The notes: a model not told the origin generated them from the letters alone. DNA of 64,000 nucleotides from CAMDMI01 sp044379485 (GCA_044379485.1 JBIPOE010000012.1:1-64000), one strand, 5' to 3'. Numbered from the stretch's first letter, positions 19,067 to 28,507 are shown. Translations and numbers: made by a program.

Positions 19067-19108
19067 AATTTTATTGAGCCTTACTTTTTAACTTTTGCTC
19101 TTTTCTAG

Positions 19109-19181
19109 AGCGGGAGACGAGGCTCGAACCCGCGACCTACAGCTTGGAAGGCTGTCGCTCTACCAACTGAGCTACTCCCGC
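19109..19181 (-). tRNA. tRNA-Gly (anticodon TCC)
   Basis: Complete cloverleaf on the minus strand. Acceptor stem GCGGGAG/CTCCCGC, D-arm AGTTGGTAGAG, anticodon stem-loop ACAGC-CTTCCAA-GCTGT giving TCC, and T-arm GCGGGTTCGAGCCTCGT (close to consensus TTCGA). CCA is not encoded. It is 25 bases downstream of tRNA-Cys and probably cotranscribed with it. Confidence 0.96.
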
Positions 19182-19206
19182 GTTTATTTTTCTGAAGAAA
19201 AATCTG

Positions 19207-19277
19207 AGGTTCCGAGCGGATTCGAACCGCTGTAGAAGGTTTTGCAGACCTCTGCCTAGCCACTCGGCCACGGAACC
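19207..19277 (-). tRNA. tRNA-Cys (anticodon GCA)
   Basis: Complete cloverleaf on the minus strand. Acceptor stem GGTTCCG/CGGAACC, anticodon arm AGGTCTGCAAAACCT with GCA in the loop, T-loop GGTTCGAATCC. CCA is not encoded. First gene of a two-tRNA unit with tRNA-Gly. Confidence 0.96.
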
Positions 19278-19377
19278 TTTTTTTAATTGGGTTGCAAAAG
19301 TAGGAATCCTAATTCCAATTCAAAACTTTTTAATGGTTTTGTTTTCAATTTATCTTTTTTCGCAATCCCCTTTACTT

Positions 19378-20424
19378 ATGCAAAAACCAGTCCGAACCTT
19401 ATTATCTGCTTTTGGAATGTCTGGAAAGGTATTTCATGGGCCTTTACTTTCAGCCCATTCCGGATTTGAGATTTCAGGAATTGTGCAAAGAACCAAAAAG
19501 GATTCATTGGATTATTATCCTGATGCACAAATTTTTACCAATTATCAGGATGCCATTTTAGCTACGAAGCCTGATTTGGTTGTTATAAACACACCCCCGT
19601 TTTTACATTTTGAAGAAACGAAACTTGCCTTAGAAATGGGATGTCATGTAGTTGTGGAAAAGCCATTTGCCACCTCCATTTCAGAAGCTCAAATTTTAAT
19701 AAAAGTAGCTGATGAAATAGGAAAAATGCTCACAGCCTTCCAAAACCGACGTTGGGATTCTGATTTTTTGACCATTAAAAAGCTAAAGGATTCTGGTATT
19801 TTAGGGAAATGGAATCATTTCGAAACCAACTTCAACCGTTATCGCCCGGAAGTTGAACCACAAACCTGGAAAGAAATCCAACAACAAGGTTCTGGTTTGG
19901 TTTGGAATTTGGGCCCACACCTCATTGATCAGGCTTTGCAACTGTTTGGGTTTCCTGAGGCAGTCACAGCTTTCATTCGAAAAATCCGGCCTGGGGCACA
20001 GGTTGAAGATTCATTTCAGATAATGCTTCATTACCCTGGTTTGGTGGCTGAATTAAAATCTTCCTATTTGGTTGCGGACTTTGGCCTCAAATACAAAATT
20101 CAGGGTGATTTATTTTCATTTCAAAAGGATGGAATGGATATTCAGGAGTCACAATTGAAGTCAGGTAAATCTTGCCTGGATTCGGATTATGGAATAGAAC
20201 AACCTGAATTCAGGGGAACCATTCGAAAACAGGGCCTTCAAGGATTGGAGCAGGAATATTTTGAAAATGAACGAGGGAATTACCTGGCTTTTTATGATGC
20301 GGTTTTTGATTGCATTCGCAAAGAAGGAAAGCCTCCAGTCCTGACCTCTGAAATTCTTCAGGTTTTGAGGGTTATTGAGGCGGTTTTTAAAAGTAATTCC
20401 TTGAAAACAACCATAAGTTTTTAA
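19378..20424 (+). CDS. Gfo/Idh/MocA-family oxidoreductase
   Basis: Third NAD(P)-dependent oxidoreductase of this superfamily in the window, 348 residues from the ATG at 19378, which directly opens the family's N-terminal strand; the upstream ATG at 19333 would add a hydrophobic extension. Nucleotide site LLSAFGMSGKVFHGPLLSAH, VVINTPPFLHFEETKLALE, and VVVEKPFATS with the catalytic Lys. It resembles the YdgJ/scyllo-inositol dehydrogenase-like branch. WNLGPHLIDQAL carries the active-site His. Its stop codon overlaps the convergent mutS2 stop by four bases. Confidence 0.92.
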   Translation: MQKPVRTLLSAFGMSGKVFHGPLLSAHSGFEISGIVQRTKKDSLDYYPDAQIFTNYQDAILATKPDLVVINTPPFLHFEETKLALEMGCHVVVEKPFATSISEAQILIKVADEIGKMLTAFQNRRWDSDFLTIKKLKDSGILGKWNHFETNFNRYRPEVEPQTWKEIQQQGSGLVWNLGPHLIDQALQLFGFPEAVTAFIRKIRPGAQVEDSFQIMLHYPGLVAELKSSYLVADFGLKYKIQGDLFSFQKDGMDIQESQLKSGKSCLDSDYGIEQPEFRGTIRKQGLQGLEQEYFENERGNYLAFYDAVFDCIRKEGKPPVLTSEILQVLRVIEAVFKSNSLKTTISF

Positions 20425-22850
20425 ACATTCAAAGAAACCAAAGTAACGCCAGCACCGCCCCGGTCGGCATGCTCATCCTGAAAGGTTCCGATTTGTTTGA
20501 ATCTTTTCAAATGGATGCGTACCATGTTTCTTAAAATTCCATCTCCTTTACCGTGTAAAATGCGCAATTCCTTTTGACCAAGCAGAATTGCTTCGTCCAA
20601 CCAGTTGTCCACCAGGCCGATTGCCTCATCAGTTCGCATGCCACGCAGGTCAATTTGGGTGTTGAAATTCATCATTTTCTCATTTAAGTTCAGGCTTGAG
20701 GTTGGGCGTCTCTCTTTTGATTTTTGTTCGTTTGGATTGCCTGATATCTTTTCGAGTTTTTCTGTTTTGATATTGGTTTTGAGCTCACCCATGGTTACTT
20801 CAGCATCTTTTCCTCTGAACCCGGTAACTTCTCCAATGCTTTGGGTTCCTTTTATTCGGACAGTATCTCCAACGCCAATTGTGCCGGCTATTACTTCTAC
20901 TTTTATAGGGATGGGTTGTCCTTTTTTAGGTGCTTTTTCCTCTTCTTCCAGAGCTATAACTTCAGGTTCCAATTCTACTTTTATCTTTTCCAGTTCAGCC
21001 CTGGCAACTTTGGTTTTGGTCTTATCCGCTTCGGTTTCTTTGATGATTCTAATCGTTTCCTCAATCTTTTGGTTGGCGCCTTCAAGCATTTTACTTGCTT
21101 TTATTTTGGCATCGTTGAGTATCTTTTTACGCTGATTGTCAAGTTCTTGCTGCTTTTTTTCATTTTCTACCAACAGGAGTTTTGTTTTCCTGTCCCGGTT
21201 ACTCAGTTCCTGATTTTTGTTTTCCCAAAGCCTTTTTTCTTCCTCTAAATCAGAAATCAGTTTGTCAACGTTTATTTTTTTAATGCCTATTTTTTGCTTT
21301 GCCTGGTTAAGAACTGATTTTGGAAGGCCAATTTTTTCTGCAATTTCCAAAGCATAAGAACTGCCTGGCTGGCCGATTTCCAATTGAAAAAGTGGTTCCA
21401 TTTTCTCACCATCAAATTTCATGGCGGCGTTTTCTATAGCTGGGTGGCGGTTTCCAAAGTTTTTCAAGTTGGTATAGTGCGTATTGACCAATCCAAAAAT
21501 CTTCTTGTGGCATAGCGATTCGAGAATGGCCTCAGCGATGGGTCCACCTAAGGCTGGGTCGGTCCCTGTACCAAATTCATCAAGTAAAATCAGCGTTTTT
21601 TCATTTGCCTCCACCAACATATTTTTCATATTGGAGAGATGAGAACTATAGGTACTCAAATCGTTTTCAAGTGATTGCTGGTCGCCAATATCTACCAGAA
21701 TTTTATCAAAAAAACCAAGTTTGGAGCCTTCCCCAACAGGAACTGGCACGCCGGCCTGCCACATATATTGCACCAATCCTACTGTTTTAAGGCAAATGGA
21801 TTTTCCCCCGGCATTGGGCCCGGAAATAACCAAAACTCTCTTTTCCTTTGTAAGCCAGATAGTTAAAGGCACAATCGGTTTGTGACTTTTGATATGGGAC
21901 AAATACAAAAGCGGATGCCTTGCTTCAAAAAGTCTGAAATCTGGTTCTGCCTGATGTCCAGGATGATTGGATTTGATTTTGAGACCGAATCTCGCTTTTG
22001 CCCGAATCAAATCCAGAACGCCCAGGAAGTTGTTTGCCATGCCAATCTGCCTTCTGAATGGTCTGATGCTGAGCGTTAATTCGGTGAGAATCCGATAAAT
22101 CTCTCTGTTCTCTGCAAACTGAATTTCACGAATTTCATTGTTGGATTCCAGTGCCTCTTCTGGTTCAATATAAACGGTTTGGCCAGTGGCAGATTCGTCA
22201 TGCACAAAGCCTTTGATTTTCCTTTTGTATTCAGCTAAAATTGGGATCACCATTCTGCCATTTCGAAAAGTAATGCCTGCATCATCGGCTATAAATCCCT
22301 GAGCAATGGCTGATTTTAAAGCCTGGTCCAGTTTTCTTCGAAGGCGACTTTGTTCGTCTATTTTCTTCTTTCTGAGTTTGTTAAGTTCTGTTGAGGCGGT
22401 ATCTCTAAGATCGCCGTCTTCGTCAAATACTTTTTCAATGTTGTAAAAAATCTCACTCGGAATTTCGACTCTTTGGCAAAGCGCAAACAGTCTTGGGAAC
22501 TGGCTTTGATTTTTACGGAGGGTTTTGATACAAAGTTCAATCGTTCTTAATCCACGGCTCAGGCGGGACCATTGGTCGCCCATAAGTACAAATCCTTCTA
22601 TTTCAAGTTGTTCAGCATAGGGTAGGAGATCGAAAAAGTTGTTTTCCGGCAGCGAAATTCCTTCCTGGATCAATTTCTGGCACTCATGTACCTGCTCCTG
22701 ATGGGCAACTACGACATCATATTGGCGGAGCATTTTTAGATTCTCTGCCATTTTTTTCCCAACATCTCCATGACATTGGTCTGATATCAAGCTTTTTATC
22801 TGGTCAAATCCCAGGCGTTGTTCTAAAATTTCGGTAGAGTTGTTTTTCAA
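20421..22850 (-). CDS. mutS2: Endonuclease MutS2
   Basis: MutS paralogue linked in other bacteria to suppression of homologous recombination and to ribosome-collision rescue; it is not part of mismatch repair. Walker A motif GPNAGGKS is at residues 344-351, the MutS core is upstream, and Walker B with LILLDEFGTGTDP follows. A coiled-coil of about 120 residues (LISDLEEEKRLWENKNQELS...) leads to a KOW-like segment (GDTVRIKGTQSIGEVTGF). The C-terminal Smr nuclease domain has IDLRGMRTDEAI and LRILHGKGDGIL. Full length at 809 residues. Stop overlaps that of the convergent oxidoreductase. Confidence 0.96.
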   Translation of the reverse strand: MKNNSTEILEQRLGFDQIKSLISDQCHGDVGKKMAENLKMLRQYDVVVAHQEQVHECQKLIQEGISLPENNFFDLLPYAEQLEIEGFVLMGDQWSRLSRGLRTIELCIKTLRKNQSQFPRLFALCQRVEIPSEIFYNIEKVFDEDGDLRDTASTELNKLRKKKIDEQSRLRRKLDQALKSAIAQGFIADDAGITFRNGRMVIPILAEYKRKIKGFVHDESATGQTVYIEPEEALESNNEIREIQFAENREIYRILTELTLSIRPFRRQIGMANNFLGVLDLIRAKARFGLKIKSNHPGHQAEPDFRLFEARHPLLYLSHIKSHKPIVPLTIWLTKEKRVLVISGPNAGGKSICLKTVGLVQYMWQAGVPVPVGEGSKLGFFDKILVDIGDQQSLENDLSTYSSHLSNMKNMLVEANEKTLILLDEFGTGTDPALGGPIAEAILESLCHKKIFGLVNTHYTNLKNFGNRHPAIENAAMKFDGEKMEPLFQLEIGQPGSSYALEIAEKIGLPKSVLNQAKQKIGIKKINVDKLISDLEEEKRLWENKNQELSNRDRKTKLLLVENEKKQQELDNQRKKILNDAKIKASKMLEGANQKIEETIRIIKETEADKTKTKVARAELEKIKVELEPEVIALEEEEKAPKKGQPIPIKVEVIAGTIGVGDTVRIKGTQSIGEVTGFRGKDAEVTMGELKTNIKTEKLEKISGNPNEQKSKERRPTSSLNLNEKMMNFNTQIDLRGMRTDEAIGLVDNWLDEAILLGQKELRILHGKGDGILRNMVRIHLKRFKQIGTFQDEHADRGGAGVTLVSLNV

Positions 22851-23094
22851 ATTGAACTGTCAGAATTGAAGATGCAAATTTACTATTGAATATGGAAAGA
22901 CTTATGAAAAGTAAATCCAAGTTAATTTTGTTTCAAGGTTTAATGCATAAATGACTTTGGTAGGTTGATAATTTCAAATAATGGATTGCACCTTTTTTAT
23001 CGCTGTTTGTTTTGAATAAAAATCAGGGTTATTTTATTTTTTCAGGAATTGACACATTTCGGCTTTTTTTACATAAGAAGCAATCATTAAACAC
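22851..23094. other. Non-coding stretch, no feature seen
   Basis: AT-rich spacer upstream of mutS2, probably carrying its promoter. No RNA gene or repeat is recognised until the inverted-repeat element at 23095. Confidence 0.5.
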
Positions 23095-23208
23095 TTATAT
23101 GAAGTCTATTAAAAAATTGAACATGCCATAAATCATTTCTCCTACGGAGAAACCGGAATGAGGCCAAAAAGGAAAAGTATGTTCAATTTTCATTTAGACT
23201 TCATATAA
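23095..23208. repeat. Long inverted-repeat element (element A)
   Basis: Outer arms TTATATGAAGTCT (23095-23107) and exact complement AGACTTCATATAA (23196-23208); a second paired block AAAATTGAACAT / ATGTTCAATTTT lies just inside. The core has a perfect hairpin TTTCTCC-TAC-GGAGAAA (about 23136-23152) closed by CATT/AATG, then AGGCCAAAAAGGA. Its core is similar to that of element B at 18239-18418, while the arms differ. It ends 80 bases before the start of the receiver-like gene. Confidence 0.78.
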
Positions 23209-23287
23209 TAACCTGATGATTGTCATTTTTTTTGTTTTCAGGCGCCCTACATTTGACCAAAAATCATCGGATCTTATTTTTTTAAAA

Positions 23288-23842
23288 ATGATAGTAAAAA
23301 ACAAGGCACCAAGAGAGAAAACTGTATTTGTTGTTGAATCTGAGACTTCCAGGCAAAAGGAAATGTCTGAAAGTATGAGTCACCAGTCACATTGGAACTT
23401 TGTTTTTTTTGATGATGCCGCTGAATGTTTGGAAGAAGTTAAAAAGTCGAGGCCACTTGCTGTCTTTTTGGATATTCAACATTTTGACAAAATTCATGAT
23501 GAAAAATATGGATTTGAACTGATTCAGCGTTTTAAAGTACAATCTCCCGAAACCGAAATTCTTGTTTTCTCTGAAAATGATAATGAAGAATGGGCAGCGA
23601 AATCACTAAAAGAAGGTGCTATGGATTACATCATATTGAACGAACATCAATATATAAAAATGGAGTATGAACTCCAATGGCTTGAAAATGTGAAGGATCG
23701 GCAATCGGAAGATAAAAAATTCATCCGCTTGTTGATAGTTGCGGTAATAGGCTTAATCATTTTTATAATATCCATGACTATTTTGTATGAGCTTGGTTAT
23801 CTGAAGGAAGGCACGGAGACCGAACTTCTGCTGGGTGTATAA
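23288..23842 (+). CDS. Degenerate response-regulator receiver protein with C-terminal membrane anchor
   Basis: 184 residues from the ATG at 23288. Residues 10-130 look like a CheY-type receiver domain: VFVVESE at the first strand, VFLDIQ with a candidate phospho-acceptor Asp62, VFSEND with the Ser/Thr position, and AMDYIIL. The conserved Lys after the last strand is missing (ILNEHQY), and the acidic pair is Glu-based, so normal phosphorylation switching is doubtful. Residues 150-172 form one hydrophobic membrane segment with a short tail. A receiver followed by a membrane anchor is unusual. No cognate kinase is nearby. A bidirectional terminator follows at 24001. Confidence 0.7.
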   Translation: MIVKNKAPREKTVFVVESETSRQKEMSESMSHQSHWNFVFFDDAAECLEEVKKSRPLAVFLDIQHFDKIHDEKYGFELIQRFKVQSPETEILVFSENDNEEWAAKSLKEGAMDYIILNEHQYIKMEYELQWLENVKDRQSEDKKFIRLLIVAVIGLIIFIISMTILYELGYLKEGTETELLLGV

Positions 23843-24000
23843 AGGTGATTTTCTGAGTAGCTTATGGCACCATGCCAGGCTTGCTGGTTCTTGTCGCTAT
23901 AATTCATTTATGGGTTTCCCTATGGAAATATTTTTCCAAAGTCCATTACCTGTTTTATGTTCTGTTTTTCATTGGGATTAATAGCCAAGGTTACATAAAA

Positions 24001-24027
24001 AAAGCCCTTTACAAAAGGGCTTTTTTT
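24001..24027. terminator. Bidirectional intrinsic terminator
   Basis: AAAGCCCTTT and AAAGGGCTTT pair over a short loop, with T-runs on both strands. It lies between the receiver-like gene (+) and the lipoprotein gene (-), and can serve both. Confidence 0.9.
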
Positions 24028-24049
24028 ACTTATCAAAAACACTAAAGAA

Positions 24050-25468
24050 TTAATATACTGTATTTTTTGGATCAAAATTGGCCCAACCATCTGTCCAGTC
24101 CGTTGCACCAAAAGCACCATGGTAATCAACCAATTGGAAAAATCCACCCGTTAATTTTGCTGCTGTTTTGTTGGCTCCTGAAGAGATAACACCTGTGCTT
24201 ACCCCAAAGTTTGGATTTGCAGGATAAACCGGCGTTTTACCCAAATACAAGTTAACATCAATGCCAAGTGCAGGATAGTCCAGCTCCCTTGTAAATCGTA
24301 TTGAACCAGCAGGAGCAGGATTGTTTTCATTGAAATATGTTTTTACCTCATCATCCTGGTTGCCAGTTGTGGTTCCAGCTCCTTGAAATGGTTTTGGAGC
24401 AGTCCTGTTACCAAGAGAAATCAATAAGTTATTTTTGATTTCACCTGTGGAAGATGGTAGATTGTAGTTGTCTTGAGTTGACTTACCATCCAGACGAATT
24501 CCAACAGGAAATCCTGTAATTACTGAATTGAAAAGGGAAGTAGCAGTTCTTCTTCGGAAATGAACTGCATGCTGATAGTTTGCAGATATTGAAGTAGTTG
24601 AATCAAATCTTGGCCCAAAAACGGTTACATTTGAAAAGACAGGAGCCGTTAAAGGTGTTAGAGTTGACCCACCAGCATCGTTATCAGATTCAAATGCATT
24701 GGATCCAGACTGATCCGCAGAAAAAGGATCTCTTACAGCAACAGCAAATTGAACTTTTCCGGTGTAGCCAAAGTCTGTATCAAAATCATCATCCCATGTT
24801 CCGTAAGAAATCAGGTTTTTGGCATTTACGGTTCCGCCAAACCATTCAAAACCATCATCGCCTCCATACGAAACCTGCACATTTTCTATAACGGTTCCAT
24901 TTCCTACTCCGCCCATGGTTAAACTATTGGTTTCGTTGTTTGGCGAAAGTGCAATACCTGCGTATTCAATACGGACGAATTTTAAGATGCCGGAGTTTTC
25001 AGCATCGTTCGCTGTGCTGTTTTGTGTGCCAAAAGTTACAGCAGGTGTAACCCCTTCAATGGCTGGATTGTTTTGGTTAACATTGGCATTGCCTAGTATT
25101 ATAATTCCACCCCAATCGCCTTTGTCTCTTTCGCCAGGACCAAGTTTGGAAGTAAAGACAATTGGCTTCTCAGCTGTTCCCTCTGCTACTATCTTTCCAC
25201 CTTTATTGATTATTAAGGTGCCCTTTGAAGCTTTGTCACCCATGATTATTGTACCTGCAGGAATCGTTAAAACCTGACCCGATTGCACAAAAACGAAACC
25301 TTTCAACAGGTATTTTTTTGATGCATTTAAGGTTTGAGTAGACAAATCTCCTGTTAATTCATTTGTAGAATTTACAACAGGAGCTTCCTCATCTTTTTTA
25401 CATGAGAAGGCAACGATTAAAGATGAGAAAATAACTAAGTTTCTGAAAATGAAACGATTAAATAACAT
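24050..25468 (-). CDS. Surface lipoprotein of beta-helix-like repeats, partner of the TonB receptor
   Basis: 472-residue lipoprotein. The ATG at 25468 opens a signal peptide with lipobox SLIVAFSC; the upstream TTG at 25501 is less likely. The rest is rich in parallel-beta-helix-like strands (LTIPAGTIIMGDKASKGTLI, GKIVAEGTAEKPIVFTS, GDWGGIIILGNA) and aspartate-rich turns (YGTWDDDFDTDFGY), typical of a Bacteroidota lipoprotein family often annotated as hypothetical or mislabelled as a transporter. Encoded 185 bases after a TonB-dependent receptor on the same strand, with its own Pho-box-like repeat upstream, so a role in binding a phosphate-containing substrate at the surface is inferred. Confidence 0.78.
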   Translation of the reverse strand: MLFNRFIFRNLVIFSSLIVAFSCKKDEEAPVVNSTNELTGDLSTQTLNASKKYLLKGFVFVQSGQVLTIPAGTIIMGDKASKGTLIINKGGKIVAEGTAEKPIVFTSKLGPGERDKGDWGGIIILGNANVNQNNPAIEGVTPAVTFGTQNSTANDAENSGILKFVRIEYAGIALSPNNETNSLTMGGVGNGTVIENVQVSYGGDDGFEWFGGTVNAKNLISYGTWDDDFDTDFGYTGKVQFAVAVRDPFSADQSGSNAFESDNDAGGSTLTPLTAPVFSNVTVFGPRFDSTTSISANYQHAVHFRRRTATSLFNSVITGFPVGIRLDGKSTQDNYNLPSSTGEIKNNLLISLGNRTAPKPFQGAGTTTGNQDDEVKTYFNENNPAPAGSIRFTRELDYPALGIDVNLYLGKTPVYPANPNFGVSTGVISSGANKTAAKLTGGFFQLVDYHGAFGATDWTDGWANFDPKNTVY

Positions 25469-25507
25469 ATGAACTTTTTTTTTGTTTCCACAAATCAGCA
25501 ATCTTTG

Positions 25508-25535
25508 TGTTAAGTCAGTGTTAAGGAATGTTTAG
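25508..25535 (-). promoter_or_regulatory. Pho-box-like direct repeats upstream of the lipoprotein gene
   Basis: On the minus strand CTTAACA occurs at 25525-25519 and 25514-25508, exactly 11 bp apart, preceded by a weaker CTAAACA at 25535-25529. Seven-base direct repeats at 11-bp spacing are the layout of PhoB/PhoP boxes, and TTAACA is the Bacillus PhoP half-site. It is 40 bases upstream of the ATG. A matching repeat pair lies upstream of the TonB receptor gene. Function is inferred. Confidence 0.55.
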
Positions 25536-25602
25536 CATTGTATAAACATTTTAGGTCAATGTTAACTTATTGTTGGGCAATTGAAAGGTTGCTAAAAACA
25601 AT

Positions 25603-25633
25603 AAGCCTGAGTAATTTATGTTTACTCAGGCTT
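25603..25633 (-). terminator. Terminator after the TonB receptor gene
   Basis: 12-bp perfect stem AAGCCTGAGTAA / TTACTCAGGCTT, 20 bases beyond the receptor stop codon. On the minus strand it is followed by TTATTGTTTTTAG. It suggests that the lipoprotein gene downstream is transcribed mainly from its own promoter. Confidence 0.85.
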
Positions 25634-25652
25634 TTATAACCAAACCAGAATT

Positions 25653-28454
25653 TTATAAGGAGTATGATACCAAAAAGCTGTAATAGGATCCCCGTCTGAA
25701 GCTGGAAATCAACTCATCGTTTGAAGTGATTTTTGAGTCCCTGTTTGAGTCCTGCACAAATTTAGTCTGAAAGTTCAACAGGTCATTTACACCCAATTTA
25801 ACATTTACTTTTTTAGATATTTGGTGGCTCACTGAAAGATCTACGATATGCCTTGGCATTTCATAAATGGATGGAAAAGTGGCATCACCCACCATGAAAA
25901 TTCGTTTGCCATAGACATTGTATAAGGCTGAAAAATTGGTAGTTCCCTTTTCACTGGAAAAGAAAAAACCGCCATTGACCACATAAGGTGATTGTCCCTG
26001 CAAAGCCCGGATTCTTTCCTGCGAACCCACAACACCCAAATCGACACGGCTATTGATGATACTGGCGTTACTTACAAAAATCAACCTGTCAATCACACGG
26101 TCTCCTCCCGAAATTCCCACTGACTTTCTGATTTCCAATTCTACCCCATAATTATTGGCACTAGTTGCATTGGAGTAGGTAAACTGAGGTGAGAGCCCGA
26201 TTGGGGAAATTTTGGTTTCAATCGGATTGATAAAATGCTTGTAGAATGCACCAAAAGTGATCATTTCTCCTTTGGATGGATAAAACTCAAGTCTGTAGTC
26301 AAGGTTGTGAATGTCAGCTACTTTTAGATCTTTATTCCCTACAAAGTTAGCATCCAGATTGAAGTCGTAGTAAACAAATGGCGCAAGTTCCCGAAACTCA
26401 GCCCGGTTGATGGTTTTGCTATAAGCCGCCCGCATGGTCCAACTTTTATTGACTTCATAAGAGGTATTGAAGAATCCCAATGGACTTAAAATTGGGTTGT
26501 TTACATTTACTTTTTCGGAAGAAGTTGCGGATTGCAAAGTCTGTTTGTTAAACTCAGGTCTGAAGCCAGCGATGAATTTCATCTTTCCAAAAGGGATTAC
26601 AGTTTCCACAAATCCAGCGGCTAAAAAATTCTGAGCTTTGTAAGCATCCTGAGGTCGCGTTCCTTCTTCGAGTACAAATTTTTGAGTGCTCAGGTTTTCG
26701 GTACTGAAAATTTGGTTTAAAGGTTGAAAAACCAATTCCTGATTCTGGCCTGGATTCTTTAGAAGATAGGCAAAAAACCGTGCATCGAAGACCCTGGATT
26801 TGGTTTCTACATAAGTACCGGTTCTCAAAGTAGCTTTTGCTGAATCCCAACTAACAGAAAATTGACGGGTCAAAGAGGCCGAAGCGGTACCCACATGTTC
26901 CCTTAAACTTGAAAAGAAACGACCAGTTTCATCCAAACCTCCAGAACCGGCAGAAGGAACCAATTGAAATGGGTCTTCAGTTTGGGCCTGACGAACAGTT
27001 TTGATTCTTCTGTAATCTGGTTGACTTCTATGTGTATAACTGTAACCAGCAACCCAATCGATTTGATTGTTTATATTCAATACATGATTTCCTACCAATT
27101 GAGAACTCAATAAGCTTCTGCTGAGATAGTTGTAGCTGTAGTTTTTGAATTCATCACTGCTGCGGTCTGACATTTTTCCAGTTCTGATTACAGTTTCATT
27201 GTCGCCTATTTGGTTGAAAAGGTTTTTTAGTTCAATTCTGGAATTTGCGGTTCGGTACATCCAGTTTGAAATGGCCGAAATCCTCACATTTTTCGCATAC
27301 GATTGGTCAGAATATTGAAACAGAGTATCCTGGCTTTTTTGTTTTTCAGCATCCCAGGAGGCATACCGAAATCTTGAAATTTTTGTGTTCTGGAAAGTGG
27401 ATGTATAGTTCAATGAAGAAACTGTACTTAAAATATTCTTGCCAACATTCCATCTTTTTCCAAAGTTAAGGCCAAAGCGAAGGTCAGGCAAATTGGTGGA
27501 TTGGCTGTTTGCGAAATTGCTGTTTAATTGTTTGGCATATTCAACCTGCTGACTAACAGGTAAACTCTGATACACATCGGTGTATGGATAATAGGAGGGG
27601 AGTTCTCTTTTTCCATTGTCAAATCCAATAAAATCTGTTGAGGATCCTTCAGCACTCATATTATTTTGCATCGTAGTTGCTGGCCTCAATGCAGAACCCA
27701 TGCTGAGGTTGAAGAAATCTTCACCAAAGGTGTTTTTGGTATAAATTTTTACCACACCACCAGCAAATTCACCTGGCAAAGAAGCAGAACCAGATTTATA
27801 AATCATCATTCTTTCAATCATATTGGAAGAAATCAAATCAAAAGAAAATGCCCTTGTATCTACCTCTGTTCCAGGCGAAATGGCATCGTTTATCATGACG
27901 GAATTGTAGCGCTCATTTACGCCCCTGATCATTACAAATCTGTTGTCCACCACGGTTACACCTGGAACGCGGGCCATAACCTGTGCAGCATCTCTGTCCT
28001 GAGTTTTGGCAATTTGCTCTGAAGAAACGCCGTTGACCACCATTTCTGCTTTTTTCATATCAGAAATCAAGCTGATTTCTGTGTCTTTTCTCCTTGTTAC
28101 TGAAACGGTTACCTCCTTGTTCTCTTTTATATCCTCTTCCATTGATATATCCAATGTCCTGATTTCTCCGGCAGGAATGGCCTGAAGTGGCAGTCGTTTG
28201 GTTTTGAAACCAACAAACCTGAAAAGTAGGGTTTGTTCTTTCTCGGCTGGAATGTCCAGTTTAAATTTTCCATCAAAGTCTGTTTGGGTGCCTGTCGTGG
28301 TTCCTTCAATAAGAATGGTTACCCCAAACATGCCTTCGCTTTTTCCTAATTCTTTAATTTGACCTTTTATGCTTGCTTTCTGGGCAAAAGTTACAAACGA
28401 TAAGCCGCTGAATAAGAGTATAAAAACTCCAACTTTACAATAAATTTGCTTCAT
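25653..28454 (-). CDS. TonB-dependent outer-membrane receptor
   Basis: 933 residues from the ATG at 28454, with signal peptide ending FVTFAQ. A carboxypeptidase-regulatory-like domain (residues 25-110, KGQIKELGKSEGMFGVTILI) precedes the plug (QVMARVPGVTVVDNRFVMIRG, LPGEFAGGVVKIYTKN) and a 22-strand type barrel. It is of the single-receptor type rather than SusC/RagA. The substrate is not known; a Pho-box-like repeat upstream and the adjacent surface lipoprotein suggest uptake of a phosphorus-containing compound. Energised by TonB-ExbBD, not encoded here. Confidence 0.92.
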   Translation of the reverse strand: MKQIYCKVGVFILLFSGLSFVTFAQKASIKGQIKELGKSEGMFGVTILIEGTTTGTQTDFDGKFKLDIPAEKEQTLLFRFVGFKTKRLPLQAIPAGEIRTLDISMEEDIKENKEVTVSVTRRKDTEISLISDMKKAEMVVNGVSSEQIAKTQDRDAAQVMARVPGVTVVDNRFVMIRGVNERYNSVMINDAISPGTEVDTRAFSFDLISSNMIERMMIYKSGSASLPGEFAGGVVKIYTKNTFGEDFFNLSMGSALRPATTMQNNMSAEGSSTDFIGFDNGKRELPSYYPYTDVYQSLPVSQQVEYAKQLNSNFANSQSTNLPDLRFGLNFGKRWNVGKNILSTVSSLNYTSTFQNTKISRFRYASWDAEKQKSQDTLFQYSDQSYAKNVRISAISNWMYRTANSRIELKNLFNQIGDNETVIRTGKMSDRSSDEFKNYSYNYLSRSLLSSQLVGNHVLNINNQIDWVAGYSYTHRSQPDYRRIKTVRQAQTEDPFQLVPSAGSGGLDETGRFFSSLREHVGTASASLTRQFSVSWDSAKATLRTGTYVETKSRVFDARFFAYLLKNPGQNQELVFQPLNQIFSTENLSTQKFVLEEGTRPQDAYKAQNFLAAGFVETVIPFGKMKFIAGFRPEFNKQTLQSATSSEKVNVNNPILSPLGFFNTSYEVNKSWTMRAAYSKTINRAEFRELAPFVYYDFNLDANFVGNKDLKVADIHNLDYRLEFYPSKGEMITFGAFYKHFINPIETKISPIGLSPQFTYSNATSANNYGVELEIRKSVGISGGDRVIDRLIFVSNASIINSRVDLGVVGSQERIRALQGQSPYVVNGGFFFSSEKGTTNFSALYNVYGKRIFMVGDATFPSIYEMPRHIVDLSVSHQISKKVNVKLGVNDLLNFQTKFVQDSNRDSKITSNDELISSFRRGSYYSFLVSYSL

Positions 28455-28507
28455 ATTGATTTGAAGCTGCAAGTTTGTTTTGACTTGTTACTTTAGTTAT
28501 TCCCCAA

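Noticed and set aside
18879..19067. Small protein of 62 codons on the + strand
   Set aside because: It reads straight through the strong terminator hairpin and has no similarity or ribosome binding site that I recognise.
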